A stretch of 64,000 nt of DNA from Acinetobacter pragensis (GTDB taxonomy: Bacteria; Pseudomonadota; Gammaproteobacteria; Pseudomonadales; Moraxellaceae), in contig NZ_LUAW01000045.1 of the NCBI RefSeq assembly GCF_001605895.1, positions 37,143 to 101,142 of the forward strand, given 5' to 3'. The notes under the pieces are model-generated. The model saw only the letters and a program-made list of their open reading frames with translations, did no database searches and was not told the DNA's origin. Positions 19,269 through 28,588 of the stretch are shown here, piece by piece. The translations under genes were made by a program, and so were the position numbers. Numbering within the stretch: position 1 is the stretch's first letter; each line of letters begins with the position of its first letter.

Positions 19269-20480
19269 ATGTCAGTTCTTGCTGCACCTGCAAATCGGTC
19301 AAATGTATCGATTTGGGTGTCTTTTTTGCTTTTAATTTTAGGTACTGTTGGCGCATTCCAAGTGGTTGGCCTTAATCAAGCCCTGCTGTTCTTGATTGGC
19401 GGCGCATTAGGCATGACGCTGTATCACGCCTCTTTTGGCTTTACATCAAGCTGGCGTGTATTTATTAAAGAGCGCCGCGGACGCGGTCTGCGCGCTCAAA
19501 TGATTATGCTGGCTTTAGCGGTATTGCTGTTCTTCCCGGCCTTAGGTGCTGGCGAACTTTTTGGCAATCCCGTTAAAGGCAATGTCAGCCCTGTTTCCAT
19601 GTCTGTCATGATCGGCGCATTTATTTTCGGTATAGGCATGCAGCTGGGCGGCGGATGCGCTTCAGGCACACTCTATACTGTCGGTTCCGGCAGCATGCGG
19701 ATGATTGTTACGCTGTTTTTCTTCTGTACTGGATCATTAATTGCAACCACACACTTAGACTGGTGGTTTGCCCTGCCGCATTTAGCGCCGATTTCTGTAG
19801 TGCACAGTCTGGGCGTTATTCCGGCACTCGTGCTGAACTTTGTGCTGTTCGCTGCAATTGCCGCAGCAACAGTCTATTTTGAGAAAAAACGCCACGGCAG
19901 TTTAGAGTCGGAACCGCAAAGCCAGAATCAAGGCTTTGAACGCTTTCTGCGCGGCCCTTGGCCTTTAGTGTGGGGCGGTATTATTTTGACCCTGCTGAAC
20001 TTTGCGACATTGGCCTTAGCCGGCCGTCCGTGGGGCGTCACTTCTGCCCTTGCTGTTTGGGCTGCCAAATCTGCCAGTTTCATCGGGTTTGATGTTGCCT
20101 CTTGGAGCTACTGGCAGCAGCCAGCCAATGCCAAAGCCTTGACTGAATCTTTATGGTTTGATGTTACATCTATGATGAACTTCGGCATTATGCTTGGCGC
20201 ATTATTGGCTGCCAGCCTTGCTGGAAAATTTGCACCAAACTTTAATATTCCTAAACGCTCATTAGCAGCTGCAGTCATTGGCGGTTTAATGCTGGGTTAT
20301 GGCGCACGTTTGGCTTACGGCTGCAACATTGGCGCATACTTTAGCGGTATTGCATCAGGCAGTTTACACGGCTGGCTATGGCTGATCTTTGCCTTTATCG
20401 GAAATGGTATTGGTGTCAAACTTCGCCCAATCTTCTTCCCAGGTGAACGCCCTCAGCCTGAAAAACTGACTGGCTGCTGA
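19269..20480 (+). CDS. YeeE/YedE family sulfur-compound transporter
   Basis: The 403-residue polytopic membrane protein has two repeats of the sulf_transp (YeeE/YedE) fold. The conserved cysteine motifs are present: MQLGGGCASGTLYTVGSGS in the first half and YGARLAYGCNIGAYFSG in the second. In the TsuA/YeeE branch such cysteines relay thiosulfate through the membrane; the YedE branch is linked to selenium metabolism. No TusA-like partner gene is adjacent, so the substrate remains open (thiosulfate is the best guess). Its own terminator follows. Confidence 0.87.
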   Translation: MSVLAAPANRSNVSIWVSFLLLILGTVGAFQVVGLNQALLFLIGGALGMTLYHASFGFTSSWRVFIKERRGRGLRAQMIMLALAVLLFFPALGAGELFGNPVKGNVSPVSMSVMIGAFIFGIGMQLGGGCASGTLYTVGSGSMRMIVTLFFFCTGSLIATTHLDWWFALPHLAPISVVHSLGVIPALVLNFVLFAAIAAATVYFEKKRHGSLESEPQSQNQGFERFLRGPWPLVWGGIILTLLNFATLALAGRPWGVTSALAVWAAKSASFIGFDVASWSYWQQPANAKALTESLWFDVTSMMNFGIMLGALLAASLAGKFAPNFNIPKRSLAAAVIGGLMLGYGARLAYGCNIGAYFSGIASGSLHGWLWLIFAFIGNGIGVKLRPIFFPGERPQPEKLTGC

Positions 20481-20531
20481 TCAGCTGAAGCGGCACCCCG
20501 CTTCATGACTTTTAACCACTGCATTGAAGAT

Positions 20532-20563
20532 AAAAAGCCTGTCAGAAGACGGGCTTTTTTTTA
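20532..20563 (+). terminator. terminator of the YeeE/YedE gene
   Basis: AAAAGCCTGTC pairs with GACGGGCTTTT (one G-T pair) around AGAA and runs into eight T. Confidence 0.85.
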
Positions 20564-20724
20564 ATAACTGTTTTGTGATTTAAATAGTTTTGAACGCCCG
20601 CTTTTATTTAAGGGGCCAAAACTATAGTCCGTGAATAGGCTACCAGCAAAGAAGAACAACGCTTCAACAATTCAGTAGCAGCGAATAGGCTTCAAACACA
20701 ACTTTAGTTCAGAACACTGTACAG

Positions 20725-21264
20725 CTAAGGCGTTAATGCCGCACGCAAGTTACAGCCGAACCCCATCAGCTGCTGCGCTTGCTTATAGCTGGTATGCTGT
20801 TCCAGTATAAAACGATAGAAAGCATCTGCATTTTCAAACTGCTCACTTAGTCCTGTTTTAGGCGCATTCGCCATCGCAATACCATCCAGCAGATTCAAAT
20901 TAAAATGTCCTAAACGGTACAATTCATTGAAATAGCCATTCATGACAGTGCAGTAATTTTCTTTCACCGGTTTTAATGCTGTTGCGCTGACCGCCTGAAC
21001 ATTTAAAGTCGTCAAGTCATCAGCATTCAAAGCTGATGAATCAGAAAAGGCATATGCATTTTGCCGTTTCATCTGCTGATAGCTGTTCGCCAGTTCAGCA
21101 TTTAAAGCCGCTATTCTCTGCTGCAATTCGGCCGCATCTTGAACGGTATAAGCGGCAGCACTCACATCCATTGCCTTAGAGCCATCCGTTTCGCTTGTTT
21201 CACCATTGGAACACGCCGCCAACAACACACTGGATAATACTGCTGCTGTCACATAACACTTCAT
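20725..21264 (-). CDS. hypothetical lipoprotein
   Basis: The 179-residue protein has a lipoprotein signal peptide with lipobox LLAAC (Cys about residue 18) and a polar Ser/Glu linker. A helical domain follows (ELQQRIAALNAELANSYQQMKRQ) with two further cysteines (ENYCTVMNGY and MGFGCNLR) that could form a disulfide. I recognise no family. It is monocistronic and converges on the YeeE/YedE gene. Confidence 0.75.
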   Translation of the reverse strand: MKCYVTAAVLSSVLLAACSNGETSETDGSKAMDVSAAAYTVQDAAELQQRIAALNAELANSYQQMKRQNAYAFSDSSALNADDLTTLNVQAVSATALKPVKENYCTVMNGYFNELYRLGHFNLNLLDGIAMANAPKTGLSEQFENADAFYRFILEQHTSYKQAQQLMGFGCNLRAALTP

Positions 21265-21509
21265 TTCAGACTCGAATCAAATTTCAATCTCGCGCGCCAT
21301 TATGCCTGAAATAGCATGCTTGCAAAGTTTAACTCGCTTTTTTCAAAATGATATCCCATTCATATAACAGCTGCCCATATAGAACCATGCTGGAAATACA
21401 GTGGCTGACCTTATGCAATAAGCTGAATTATTTACTAAAAAAATAATGAATATCATTTGCTAAATGCGTGGCGCTTGGGCAAAGTTAAATGATACAAGGA
21501 GAGGCATGA

Positions 21510-22553
21510 ATGAACTTATTAAACCGCTTGGGAATCAGACATCCAATTTTTTTAGCGCCAATGGCTGGTGTTTCAACTCCTGCTTTAGCAGCGGAAGTTT
21601 CAAACCAAGGCGGCTTAGGTTCATTAGGCTTAGGGGCAAATACACCGGCAGCTGCCTGTGAGCAGATTTTAAAAACGCAAGAATTGACAGACCGCCCATT
21701 TCAGGTCAATTTTTTCTGCCATCACAGCCAAGCGCTTGACAATACTGTGACCCAGCAATGGATCGAGTATCTGAGACCTCAATTTGAGCAATACGGCGCG
21801 CAGCCTCCTGCCAGCTTGAACTGTATTTACCCAAGCTTTTTAGATAATGATGATTTTTTAAAGGTCGTGCTGGAAACACAGCCCAAAGCAGTCAGCTTCC
21901 ATTTTGGCATTCCGCATGCACATCAAATTGAAGCGTTGAAAGCTGCTGGTATTATCACCATGGTTTCTGCGACAAATTTGGCTGAAGCACACGCCATAGA
22001 AGCGGCAGGCATTGATATTATTATTGCCCAAGGGATAGAAGCTGGCGGGCACCGCGGCATTTTCAATGAAAGCTTTGACAGCAGTGTCAAAACAGATGAT
22101 CTGGTTCAATTGTTTAAAAAGCATTGCCAGCTGCCGATTGTGGCTGCCGGCGGCATCATGTCCGGACAGCAAGCCAAAGTCTTGCTGAATCACGGCGCAG
22201 ATGCCGTACAGCTGGGCACAGCATTTGTCCAATGCAAAACATCCAATGCCAATGATGCCTACCGCACAGCGTTGCTGAATCAGCCCATTACCCAAATCAC
22301 GGCCAGCATCTCCGGCCGTCCAGCACGCGGTTTAATCAATCATTGGCATACCTCCATTGATACGCCTAATCGGCCCGCAGTTCCCGCCTACCCTTATACC
22401 TATGATTTGGGCAAGCAATTGCATGCTGCAGCATCAAAACAGGGAGATCATGGCTTTGGCGCATTTTGGGCAGGCAGCAACGCCGCGCAAATCCGTGAAT
22501 TGGAAGCGGCCGACCTTATTAATCAGCTGGTTTTGGAAATGAATTTTGCTTAA
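21510..22553 (+). CDS. NAD(P)H-dependent flavin oxidoreductase / nitronate monooxygenase family
   Basis: The 347-residue FMN-dependent TIM-barrel enzyme starts at 21510, with AAGGAGAG about seven bases upstream. Class I nitronate monooxygenase signatures are present: APMAGVSTPALAAEVSNQGG at the N-terminus, the GLGSLGLGANTP loop, AQGIEAGGHRG with the catalytic-region histidine (about residue 180), and the FMN phosphate loop VAAGGIMSGQQ. Such enzymes oxidise alkyl nitronates, notably propionate-3-nitronate, to detoxify them; other members are enoyl reductases. It is monocistronic with a terminator. Confidence 0.87.
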   Translation: MNLLNRLGIRHPIFLAPMAGVSTPALAAEVSNQGGLGSLGLGANTPAAACEQILKTQELTDRPFQVNFFCHHSQALDNTVTQQWIEYLRPQFEQYGAQPPASLNCIYPSFLDNDDFLKVVLETQPKAVSFHFGIPHAHQIEALKAAGIITMVSATNLAEAHAIEAAGIDIIIAQGIEAGGHRGIFNESFDSSVKTDDLVQLFKKHCQLPIVAAGGIMSGQQAKVLLNHGADAVQLGTAFVQCKTSNANDAYRTALLNQPITQITASISGRPARGLINHWHTSIDTPNRPAVPAYPYTYDLGKQLHAAASKQGDHGFGAFWAGSNAAQIRELEAADLINQLVLEMNFA

Positions 22554-22594
22554 AAATGAATAGCCAGAATCTAAAGTAAATAAATTGAATACTG

Positions 22595-22629
22595 AGCTGA
22601 AAATAGCAGATTATTTTCAGCTTTTTTTA
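22595..22629 (+). terminator. terminator of the flavin oxidoreductase gene
   Basis: AGCTGAAAATA at 22595-22605 pairs perfectly with TATTTTCAGCT at 22612-22622 and is followed by TTTTTT. The remainder of the 348-base spacer up to the dusB stop codon (22902) holds nothing I recognise. Confidence 0.82.
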
Positions 22630-22901
22630 ATGCAGCCAACCCGATTGCCATCTAGACTTTTAAAACTGCATTTTTAAGATGTGCAATTTTAAACGCCTTC
22701 TGATTAACAGATAAACTGATTTAAAACTTTTAAATTCAATTCATCATATCTTCAAAAAAAGCCGATGATCAGAGCATTCAAAATACCGCCTTACAGCCTG
22801 TCTAAATGGATCAATTCTTAAAGAGAACATTGATCAGCAGCATTTAAAACATCACAGTTGAAATTTTAAGGCGATAGCATCTATTAAGCGCCACATTCAG
22901 A

Positions 22902-23945
22902 TTAAGTTTCTAATAAATTGACTTGCTCTGTCTGCACATCACTCATAATTTCACCATGCGCCAACAAATGATCAAAATAGTCTTCAACAACTTGGTACTG
23001 AGCAGCCGTAGATTCAACCTTGTACATATTTTGACGGAATTCATTGCTGGAGCGCAGTCCCTTGGTGTACCAAGCAATGTGTTTACGCGAAATACGGCAG
23101 CCTGAATACTCACCATAAAACTCATACAGCTCACTTAAATGCCCAAGCAAAACTGTTTTGACTTCTTCAATATTGGGCGCGGCCATGTGCTCGCCCGTTG
23201 CTAAATAATGTGCGATTTCACGAAAAATCCACGGACGGCCTTGAGCCGCGCGGCCAATCATCACGGCATCTGCCCCGGTATAGTCCAATACATATTTGGC
23301 TTTTTCCGGACTGTCGATATCGCCGTTCGCAATGACTGGAATATTCAGCATGCTTTTTACGTCTTTAATCAGCGAATAGCGCGCCGTATTTAAATACATA
23401 TCTTCACGGGTACGACCATGCAGCGCTAAAGCGGCAATGCCGGCTTCTTCTGCACGCTCAGCCACCCGCATAATGTTTTCATAGCCATTTAAATAGCCCA
23501 AACGCGTTTTTAACGTGACTGGCACATCAACTGCAGCCACAACTGCATCTAAAATACGCGCAACCAAATCTTCATCTTTTAATAATGCAGAACCAGCCAG
23601 CTTATTGCAGACTTTTTTGGCTGGGCAGCCCATGTTGATATCGACAATCTGCGCGCCATTGGCAACTTGATATCGCGCAGCTTCCGCAAGTGCGCTGGGG
23701 TCTGAACCTGCAATTTGTGCAGAAATTGGCGCAATTTCTCCATCAAAGTTTGCACGGTATAGACTCTTTTTACTCATACGCAGCGTTTTGTCCGATGTCA
23801 TCATTTCACTGACGGCATGCCCTGCACCAAAGTATTTGCACAGTGTTCTAAATGGGCGGTCTGTTACGCCGGCCATCGGAGCAACCCACAGCTTCTGCCC
23901 GATAGGCTTATCAAATAATTCTTTGATTACAATATGCTGAGTCAT
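22902..23945 (-). CDS. dusB: tRNA-dihydrouridine synthase DusB
   Basis: This FMN enzyme reduces uridines to dihydrouridine in the tRNA D-loop (U17 in E. coli DusB). The ATG at 23945 gives 347 residues; the frame extends 34 codons upstream, but that part is unlike the family. Motifs: APMAGVTDRPFR at the N-terminus, the catalytic-cysteine loop DINMGCPAKKVCNKLAGSALL (Cys about residue 102), the substrate-contact LHGRTRED, and the FMN loop VIANGDI through ADAVMIGRAAQGRPW. In E. coli dusB is followed by fis; no fis follows here. Confidence 0.93.
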   Translation of the reverse strand: MTQHIVIKELFDKPIGQKLWVAPMAGVTDRPFRTLCKYFGAGHAVSEMMTSDKTLRMSKKSLYRANFDGEIAPISAQIAGSDPSALAEAARYQVANGAQIVDINMGCPAKKVCNKLAGSALLKDEDLVARILDAVVAAVDVPVTLKTRLGYLNGYENIMRVAERAEEAGIAALALHGRTREDMYLNTARYSLIKDVKSMLNIPVIANGDIDSPEKAKYVLDYTGADAVMIGRAAQGRPWIFREIAHYLATGEHMAAPNIEEVKTVLLGHLSELYEFYGEYSGCRISRKHIAWYTKGLRSSNEFRQNMYKVESTAAQYQVVEDYFDHLLAHGEIMSDVQTEQVNLLET

Positions 23946-24237
23946 GTAAAAATATCCACGCGCTATGGGTTTATCATATAAATTTTGAATGTGCTCATGA
24001 TGTATTATTCGCCTTCTCAAAGAGAATAATAGCCAAATCGCAAGCACAGCCGTTTTACTGCTTCAAGCCTAAGAGTTAATGTAATCAAAAGCAAAAACAG
24101 CACCATTAAAATGCGGCTGTATTTAATGGGTCAATGAATGGGAAGCAAGTCTAAAACTTTCCGCCGCAAAACTCTAGCCAATCAGGTGATTTAAACATAT
24201 GCGTTGCCAAGTAAAATGAAATATCGCCTTGTGAAAA

Positions 24238-24269
24238 GATAAAGCCCTCATGAGTTGAGGGCTTTTATC
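24238..24269 (-). terminator. terminator of the pga operon
   Basis: GATAAAGCCCTC and GAGGGCTTTTATC pair around ATGAGTT; it lies about 90 bases past the pgaD stop codon and upstream of dusB. Confidence 0.75.
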
Positions 24270-24360
24270 AATGACGTATTTTAGCACTTCCGGCAGCAAC
24301 GCCTCAGTTCAGCCATTTTCATTCATATTGTTTTTTAAATCATATGAAATGAAACTGATT

Positions 24361-24777
24361 TTAAGCGTCTATTCGAATAATTCTGCCCTGTTCATCATGA
24401 TGCACGGTACTGATTTTTTGCTGACGGCCCTGCTCCACCTCCTGTGCAGGAATATTAAAATGACGGACATAATCTGTCATGGACTTCACGTGCGGCGAGT
24501 TCACCCTTTTTGCAGGCATATAGTTCGACCACAGCAGCAGCGCGGCAACACAGGCAAATAAAGCCGTTATGCCATGTTCCAAACCCAAGCCGAAAGAACC
24601 GAACAAATGCTGCAGCAGATGATGCTTTTGCAAACTCATCAATCCCGCAACGATCAGGACAGGACGCCACAGCAGCAGCCAAACAGCCCACATCATCGCA
24701 GTACTGGTGCTGGAGGCATAACGCTTATGCCATGGCAGCTGACGGCGCAAATCAATAATTAAACTATTGCTTTTCAT
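24361..24777 (-). CDS. pgaD: poly-beta-1,6-N-acetylglucosamine synthesis protein PgaD
   Basis: PgaD is the small inner-membrane partner of the PgaC synthase; in E. coli the pair is stimulated by cyclic-di-GMP. The 138-residue protein has two hydrophobic helices (residues about 25-50 and 70-95) separated by a loop and a polar C-terminal tail, the usual PgaD topology. Sequence conservation in this family is low, so the call rests on topology and on its 14-base overlap with pgaC. Translational coupling with pgaC is likely. Confidence 0.88.
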   Translation of the reverse strand: MKSNSLIIDLRRQLPWHKRYASSTSTAMMWAVWLLLWRPVLIVAGLMSLQKHHLLQHLFGSFGLGLEHGITALFACVAALLLWSNYMPAKRVNSPHVKSMTDYVRHFNIPAQEVEQGRQQKISTVHHDEQGRIIRIDA

Positions 24778-26065
24778 TCATTTTATTCTCTAGTGTAGGG
24801 TTAACCCGCATCCCTCTGTCTGGACTGACCCAGCGCGCGCGCTGCCCTGTTCCTAACCTTAAAACTTTAGGAAAAGCGACAATGCTGGCGCTGATCGTAA
24901 TAAGCCAAAAAACAAAGGGATACCAAATCATCCAAAAATAATTTTTTGCTAATGCCGGCTCGTACCGGCTGTCCATCCATTTACTGATGCCGAATTGAAG
25001 CAGGCAGGTCGCGCCCAGCAGCATGCCGGTGCCATAAGGCAAGAAAGGTGAACTGACATCGCCAATGTAAGGAATGGGAACAATAAAATGCACCAGCCAA
25101 AAGACCGCGAGCATCAGCATTAAGTACGACCACACCAGAGTCAGAATCAGTTCCATCATGAGCGGCCATAAAAAATTCAGCTGCGGCTTCAGCAGAACAT
25201 CAACATTTTTCAGCAGCACTTGCGCGCCGCCCATGGCCCAGCGCAGGCGCTGCTTCCATAAACCATTGAAAGTTTCAGGCATTAAAATCCAAACCAATGC
25301 ATTCGGTTCAAAATGAATATTCCAGCCTGCACGCTGCAGCTTCCAAGTGATATCAATATCTTCTGTCAGCATATCCGGTGACCAGTATCCGACGGAATGC
25401 ACGGCGCTTTTACGAAAAGCCGTAATCACGCCAGACACTGTAAACAGTCTGCCAAAGCTTTGCTGCGCACGTTTGATCATGCCGACAATGGATGAAAACT
25501 CCCCCACTTGTATCCGGCCAATTAAGGTAGACCGGGTACGGATGCGGGGATTCCCTGTGACAGCAGCCACAGTTTCATCTTTCAGGAAATGACGCATCAT
25601 CCAAGAAGCCGCATGCGGATCGAGCAGCGCATCGCCATCAATGCCAATTAAATATTCTGCCTCAGTCAATAAACTGCCTGCCTGCAAGGCCATCGCTTTG
25701 CCCTGATTTTGCGCAAAATGCACCACCCGAAGTTTGTCATACTGGCCAGCCAGACGGTCCAGCACCTCAGCCGTATGGTCTGAGCTGCCATCATTAATGG
25801 CGATCACTTCAAAATTCGGATACTGCAAAGCCAGCGCATGGCTGAGTGTTTCTTCCGCATTGTCACCTTCATTAAAGCAAGGCACCAAAACGGCAACTTT
25901 AGGATATTCCTTTAAGGCTGGCGGCTGCTGATACGGCGGATCTTTGCGCTCTTTCCAATAGAAAATCAATGCGCCGATCATCCATAGATACGACATAAAC
26001 AATGGATAATAAAAAACAAAGTGCAAAGCAGAATGCCAAAAATGCATAAAAGCTGACATATTCAA
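24764..26065 (-). CDS. pgaC: poly-N-acetylglucosamine synthase PgaC
   Basis: This 433-residue processive family-2 glycosyltransferase polymerises GlcNAc from UDP-GlcNAc to make PNAG, the biofilm polysaccharide. It has N-terminal and C-terminal membrane helices around a cytoplasmic GT-A domain with NDGSSDHT, the GIDGDALL aspartates, TEDIDITWKLQRAGW and the QRLRW motif near residue 275. All catalytic motifs are intact. It lies five bases after pgaB and overlaps pgaD. Confidence 0.96.
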   Translation of the reverse strand: MNMSAFMHFWHSALHFVFYYPLFMSYLWMIGALIFYWKERKDPPYQQPPALKEYPKVAVLVPCFNEGDNAEETLSHALALQYPNFEVIAINDGSSDHTAEVLDRLAGQYDKLRVVHFAQNQGKAMALQAGSLLTEAEYLIGIDGDALLDPHAASWMMRHFLKDETVAAVTGNPRIRTRSTLIGRIQVGEFSSIVGMIKRAQQSFGRLFTVSGVITAFRKSAVHSVGYWSPDMLTEDIDITWKLQRAGWNIHFEPNALVWILMPETFNGLWKQRLRWAMGGAQVLLKNVDVLLKPQLNFLWPLMMELILTLVWSYLMLMLAVFWLVHFIVPIPYIGDVSSPFLPYGTGMLLGATCLLQFGISKWMDSRYEPALAKNYFWMIWYPFVFWLITISASIVAFPKVLRLGTGQRARWVSPDRGMRVNPTLENKMNEKQ

Positions 26066-26070
26066 TTCCT

Positions 26071-28059
26071 CTAAGGAATAAGTTTGCTTGATTTCAAATC
26101 AAAGGCTTTGCGCATAACGCTAGCGTCCGGATGATCTTTAATGGGGTCATCCGGATAATATGCGACGTGCATTGCACCTTGTTCATATAAAGACTGTATG
26201 GTTTTCGCCATCTCATCGGACGGCACTTTTTGATTGGTTCTCCAATCTACCGATTGAAGCTCAAATACAGTTTTTTTAATGCCATTTGGATATTTTTTTA
26301 CCCGATTCACAATATCCTGATAAAACTGATCGCTATTCGGCGCCTGTTCCATATACGGCATGGCCATAATGGCAGTGAAATCATACCGGTTCAGCGACTG
26401 CTCTAAAGATTGTGAATACCAATTTTCCGCATAAGGCTTAAGCGCCACCTGCGCGTAAAGATTGCGCGCAGTCAATAAAAATGGCTGATACTGACGGACA
26501 TTTTTGGCCAGCTGCATTGCAAAATCATCAAGGTACTGTGTTTTAAATGCGGTCCATTTCTGCAGATCTGCATCATTATTGCGAATGGCGGCCAGATCAT
26601 TTGGCAGGCCAACCGCTGCATAAGCCTTCATTGCATCAGGGCTGGCATCTTCATAATCGGACAATGTCGTATCGTCATGGAACAATATTCCATTGAACGG
26701 AACAGATTTTGCCAAATCCGTATAAATGCCGGCAATGGCCTTACGGGCATCCGCAGAAAAGGGACTGAGGCGGTGATAGCCCATATTTAAATGCGCACTG
26801 TCACCGTTTTGCTGAGTCACCACAACATCTTCAGCGGCTGGATTGCTCTTAGGCAGCTCCCATGCCAATAACGGCATCCAAGCATACACACGGCTGACAT
26901 GCGTCCGCGTTTGGATTTGCCATGCAACACGGTTAAATAAATCTGCGCGCATTGGCAGGTAATGGTTCGGGAAATACACCATATCCGCAGAACCATTAGC
27001 ATCTGGATCTGAAAAAGCCTGCAGATAGACAGTATTCACTTTCATGGCTTGTATGCGGTCAAGCAGATTGCCGAGGTTGCGTTCCTGCTGCGCGGGATTC
27101 GGATCATAAATATAATCTAAATCGATATGCATGATTTTCTGCGGGCGATTGTTATCACCTAATTTTTTTTGCCGATTTTCAATTTCCAGCGCCAAATCAT
27201 TGGTGGTCATATTGCCTTCCACCAAAATCCGGTTCAGCTGCCCCAATGAACTTTTGATAGAATCGGCACCATCATCCAAGCTAATTGCGATCGGCATGCC
27301 CAAGTGCTTAGCAATAGACACCGCCTGCATGTTGTAACGGCCGTACGGCCAAACCATGACTCGCGGTGACTGAATGCCGTGCGCTTTCAACAGCTGATTA
27401 TTTTTTCTTAAATCCTCAGTAATGCGTCTTTGATAATGCAAGTCATCTTCATAAGACGCAGTTTTCGGATCGTATAAGCGTGTTACGGCTGCAGGTTCAA
27501 CATTCCCCTGCGGATTTCCTAAAATACCGCGGTGCAGGTTATAGCTGTGGCTGGCGACTTCTACAAAACCGCTGTTTTGCATTTCTTTAAGCTGATCCCA
27601 AGACAGCATGGCGTTGCGCGGAATCATCTCATCAGAAAAGTTGATTTTTTGATTCGCGTCAGGCTCCAGCCAAGAACCGACCACAGCCAAAACAACAGGA
27701 ATTTTATTGGCTTTAATGAATGGATAAGCATTTTGATAAAATGATTCATAGCCATCATCTACTGTGAGCAGCACAGGCTTGGACGGCAAGCGCGCTTTGC
27801 CTTGATGCGCTTTCAGCAGCAGATCGGCATCAATGAAATGATAGCCGTTTTGCTTTAGCCAATTGATATGCTTTTCAAATTGAGCTGAGCTGACCGCATA
27901 CTCAGGAATCAGCGCATTTTTGCTATTTGTAATTTCATGATAGCCAATCACTGTCAAAGTTTGATCATCGGACGCTTCTTTACTCCACGCCAATGGCGTA
28001 CAAAAGAAAGATGCTGAAAGTGATGCCGCAAGAATATTTAGAAGAAAACGAGTTTTCAT
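26071..28059 (-). CDS. pgaB: poly-N-acetylglucosamine N-deacetylase PgaB
   Basis: PgaB partly deacetylates PNAG in the periplasm, which is needed for export. The 662-residue protein has a signal peptide (through about residue 26, with one cysteine at about 20). The NodB-type deacetylase domain carries the metal ligands in LLTVDDGYESF and the HxxxH of VASHSYNLHRG. The C-terminal glycoside-hydrolase-like domain (from about 300, starting MHIDLDYIYDPNPAQQERN) matches the GH153 part of PgaB. In complete operons pgaA precedes pgaB; here no intact pgaA lies upstream. Confidence 0.95.
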   Translation of the reverse strand: MKTRFLLNILAASLSASFFCTPLAWSKEASDDQTLTVIGYHEITNSKNALIPEYAVSSAQFEKHINWLKQNGYHFIDADLLLKAHQGKARLPSKPVLLTVDDGYESFYQNAYPFIKANKIPVVLAVVGSWLEPDANQKINFSDEMIPRNAMLSWDQLKEMQNSGFVEVASHSYNLHRGILGNPQGNVEPAAVTRLYDPKTASYEDDLHYQRRITEDLRKNNQLLKAHGIQSPRVMVWPYGRYNMQAVSIAKHLGMPIAISLDDGADSIKSSLGQLNRILVEGNMTTNDLALEIENRQKKLGDNNRPQKIMHIDLDYIYDPNPAQQERNLGNLLDRIQAMKVNTVYLQAFSDPDANGSADMVYFPNHYLPMRADLFNRVAWQIQTRTHVSRVYAWMPLLAWELPKSNPAAEDVVVTQQNGDSAHLNMGYHRLSPFSADARKAIAGIYTDLAKSVPFNGILFHDDTTLSDYEDASPDAMKAYAAVGLPNDLAAIRNNDADLQKWTAFKTQYLDDFAMQLAKNVRQYQPFLLTARNLYAQVALKPYAENWYSQSLEQSLNRYDFTAIMAMPYMEQAPNSDQFYQDIVNRVKKYPNGIKKTVFELQSVDWRTNQKVPSDEMAKTIQSLYEQGAMHVAYYPDDPIKDHPDASVMRKAFDLKSSKLIP

Positions 28060-28075
28060 GTAGAGCTGCTCAAAA

Positions 28076-28135
28076 TTAAAAACAGAAACTGAAGCTCAAA
28101 CTTGCCATCATCCTGATGTATCGGTTTTCCTTGAC
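28076..28135 (-). pseudogene. pgaA: possible 3' remnant of pgaA
   Basis: Directly before pgaB, where pgaA should end, the minus strand holds a 19-codon frame that ends with TAA about 17 bases before the pgaB ATG. Its last residues, ASLSFSFCF, alternate small or polar and hydrophobic residues and finish with phenylalanine, the pattern of the last strand of an outer-membrane beta-barrel such as PgaA. The frame is stopped by TAG at 28136-28138, and no tetratricopeptide or barrel coding is visible further upstream. This is inference from a very short stretch. Confidence 0.3.
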
Positions 28136-28193
28136 CTAAAATTCAAGCTCAGTTTCCGTTTATACGTTTTAGACCATCAACATGAAATGAATC

Positions 28194-28290
28194 TTAAAAT
28201 GTCCAAATATTAGAGCAGTTTAGCTAATTTTCTTATTTTAAAATGTCCAAATATTAGAGCAGTTTAGCTAATTTTCTTATTTTAAAATGT
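28194..28290. repeat. 44-base direct tandem repeat, two full copies plus a partial third
   Basis: Two identical 44-base units (28194-28237 and 28238-28281) are followed by nine bases of a third; each unit contains GTCCAAATATTAGAGC. The unit is A/T-rich and holds TTTAGCTAA. It lies in the 529-base divergent spacer between pgaB and the DUF1615 gene, about 135-230 bases upstream of pgaB. The rest of the spacer holds the two promoters and one imperfect inverted repeat (28079-28091 with 28150-28162). Confidence 0.9.
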
Positions 28291-28588
28291 AAAAAGCTTT
28301 TGCCGCAGGCTTGGCCATTTTTTTCAGAGGCATCCAATGCTGAATAGCTGACAGCAAAGATGCTGAATACAATGAAACCTCTGCTGCTGACCTAAACTAA
28401 AAATTACTGATCAGACTAAAGCAGCTCATCCAGCCGCTGTAATTTTTTTAAAACAGATCATAGACAAGCGCCAAAAACTTACTGTATTTTCAAATGGGCT
28501 TCACAGATTCATTCTTCATTTTTTCAGCAGCCATAGTATACTGCACCTGCCTGACCGGCTCACTTTTTCGGAACTTGCTTTCTACGCT

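Noticed and set aside
28194..28290. CRISPR-like repeat
   Set aside because: The units are directly adjacent with no spacers and no cas genes are present; it is a simple tandem duplication.
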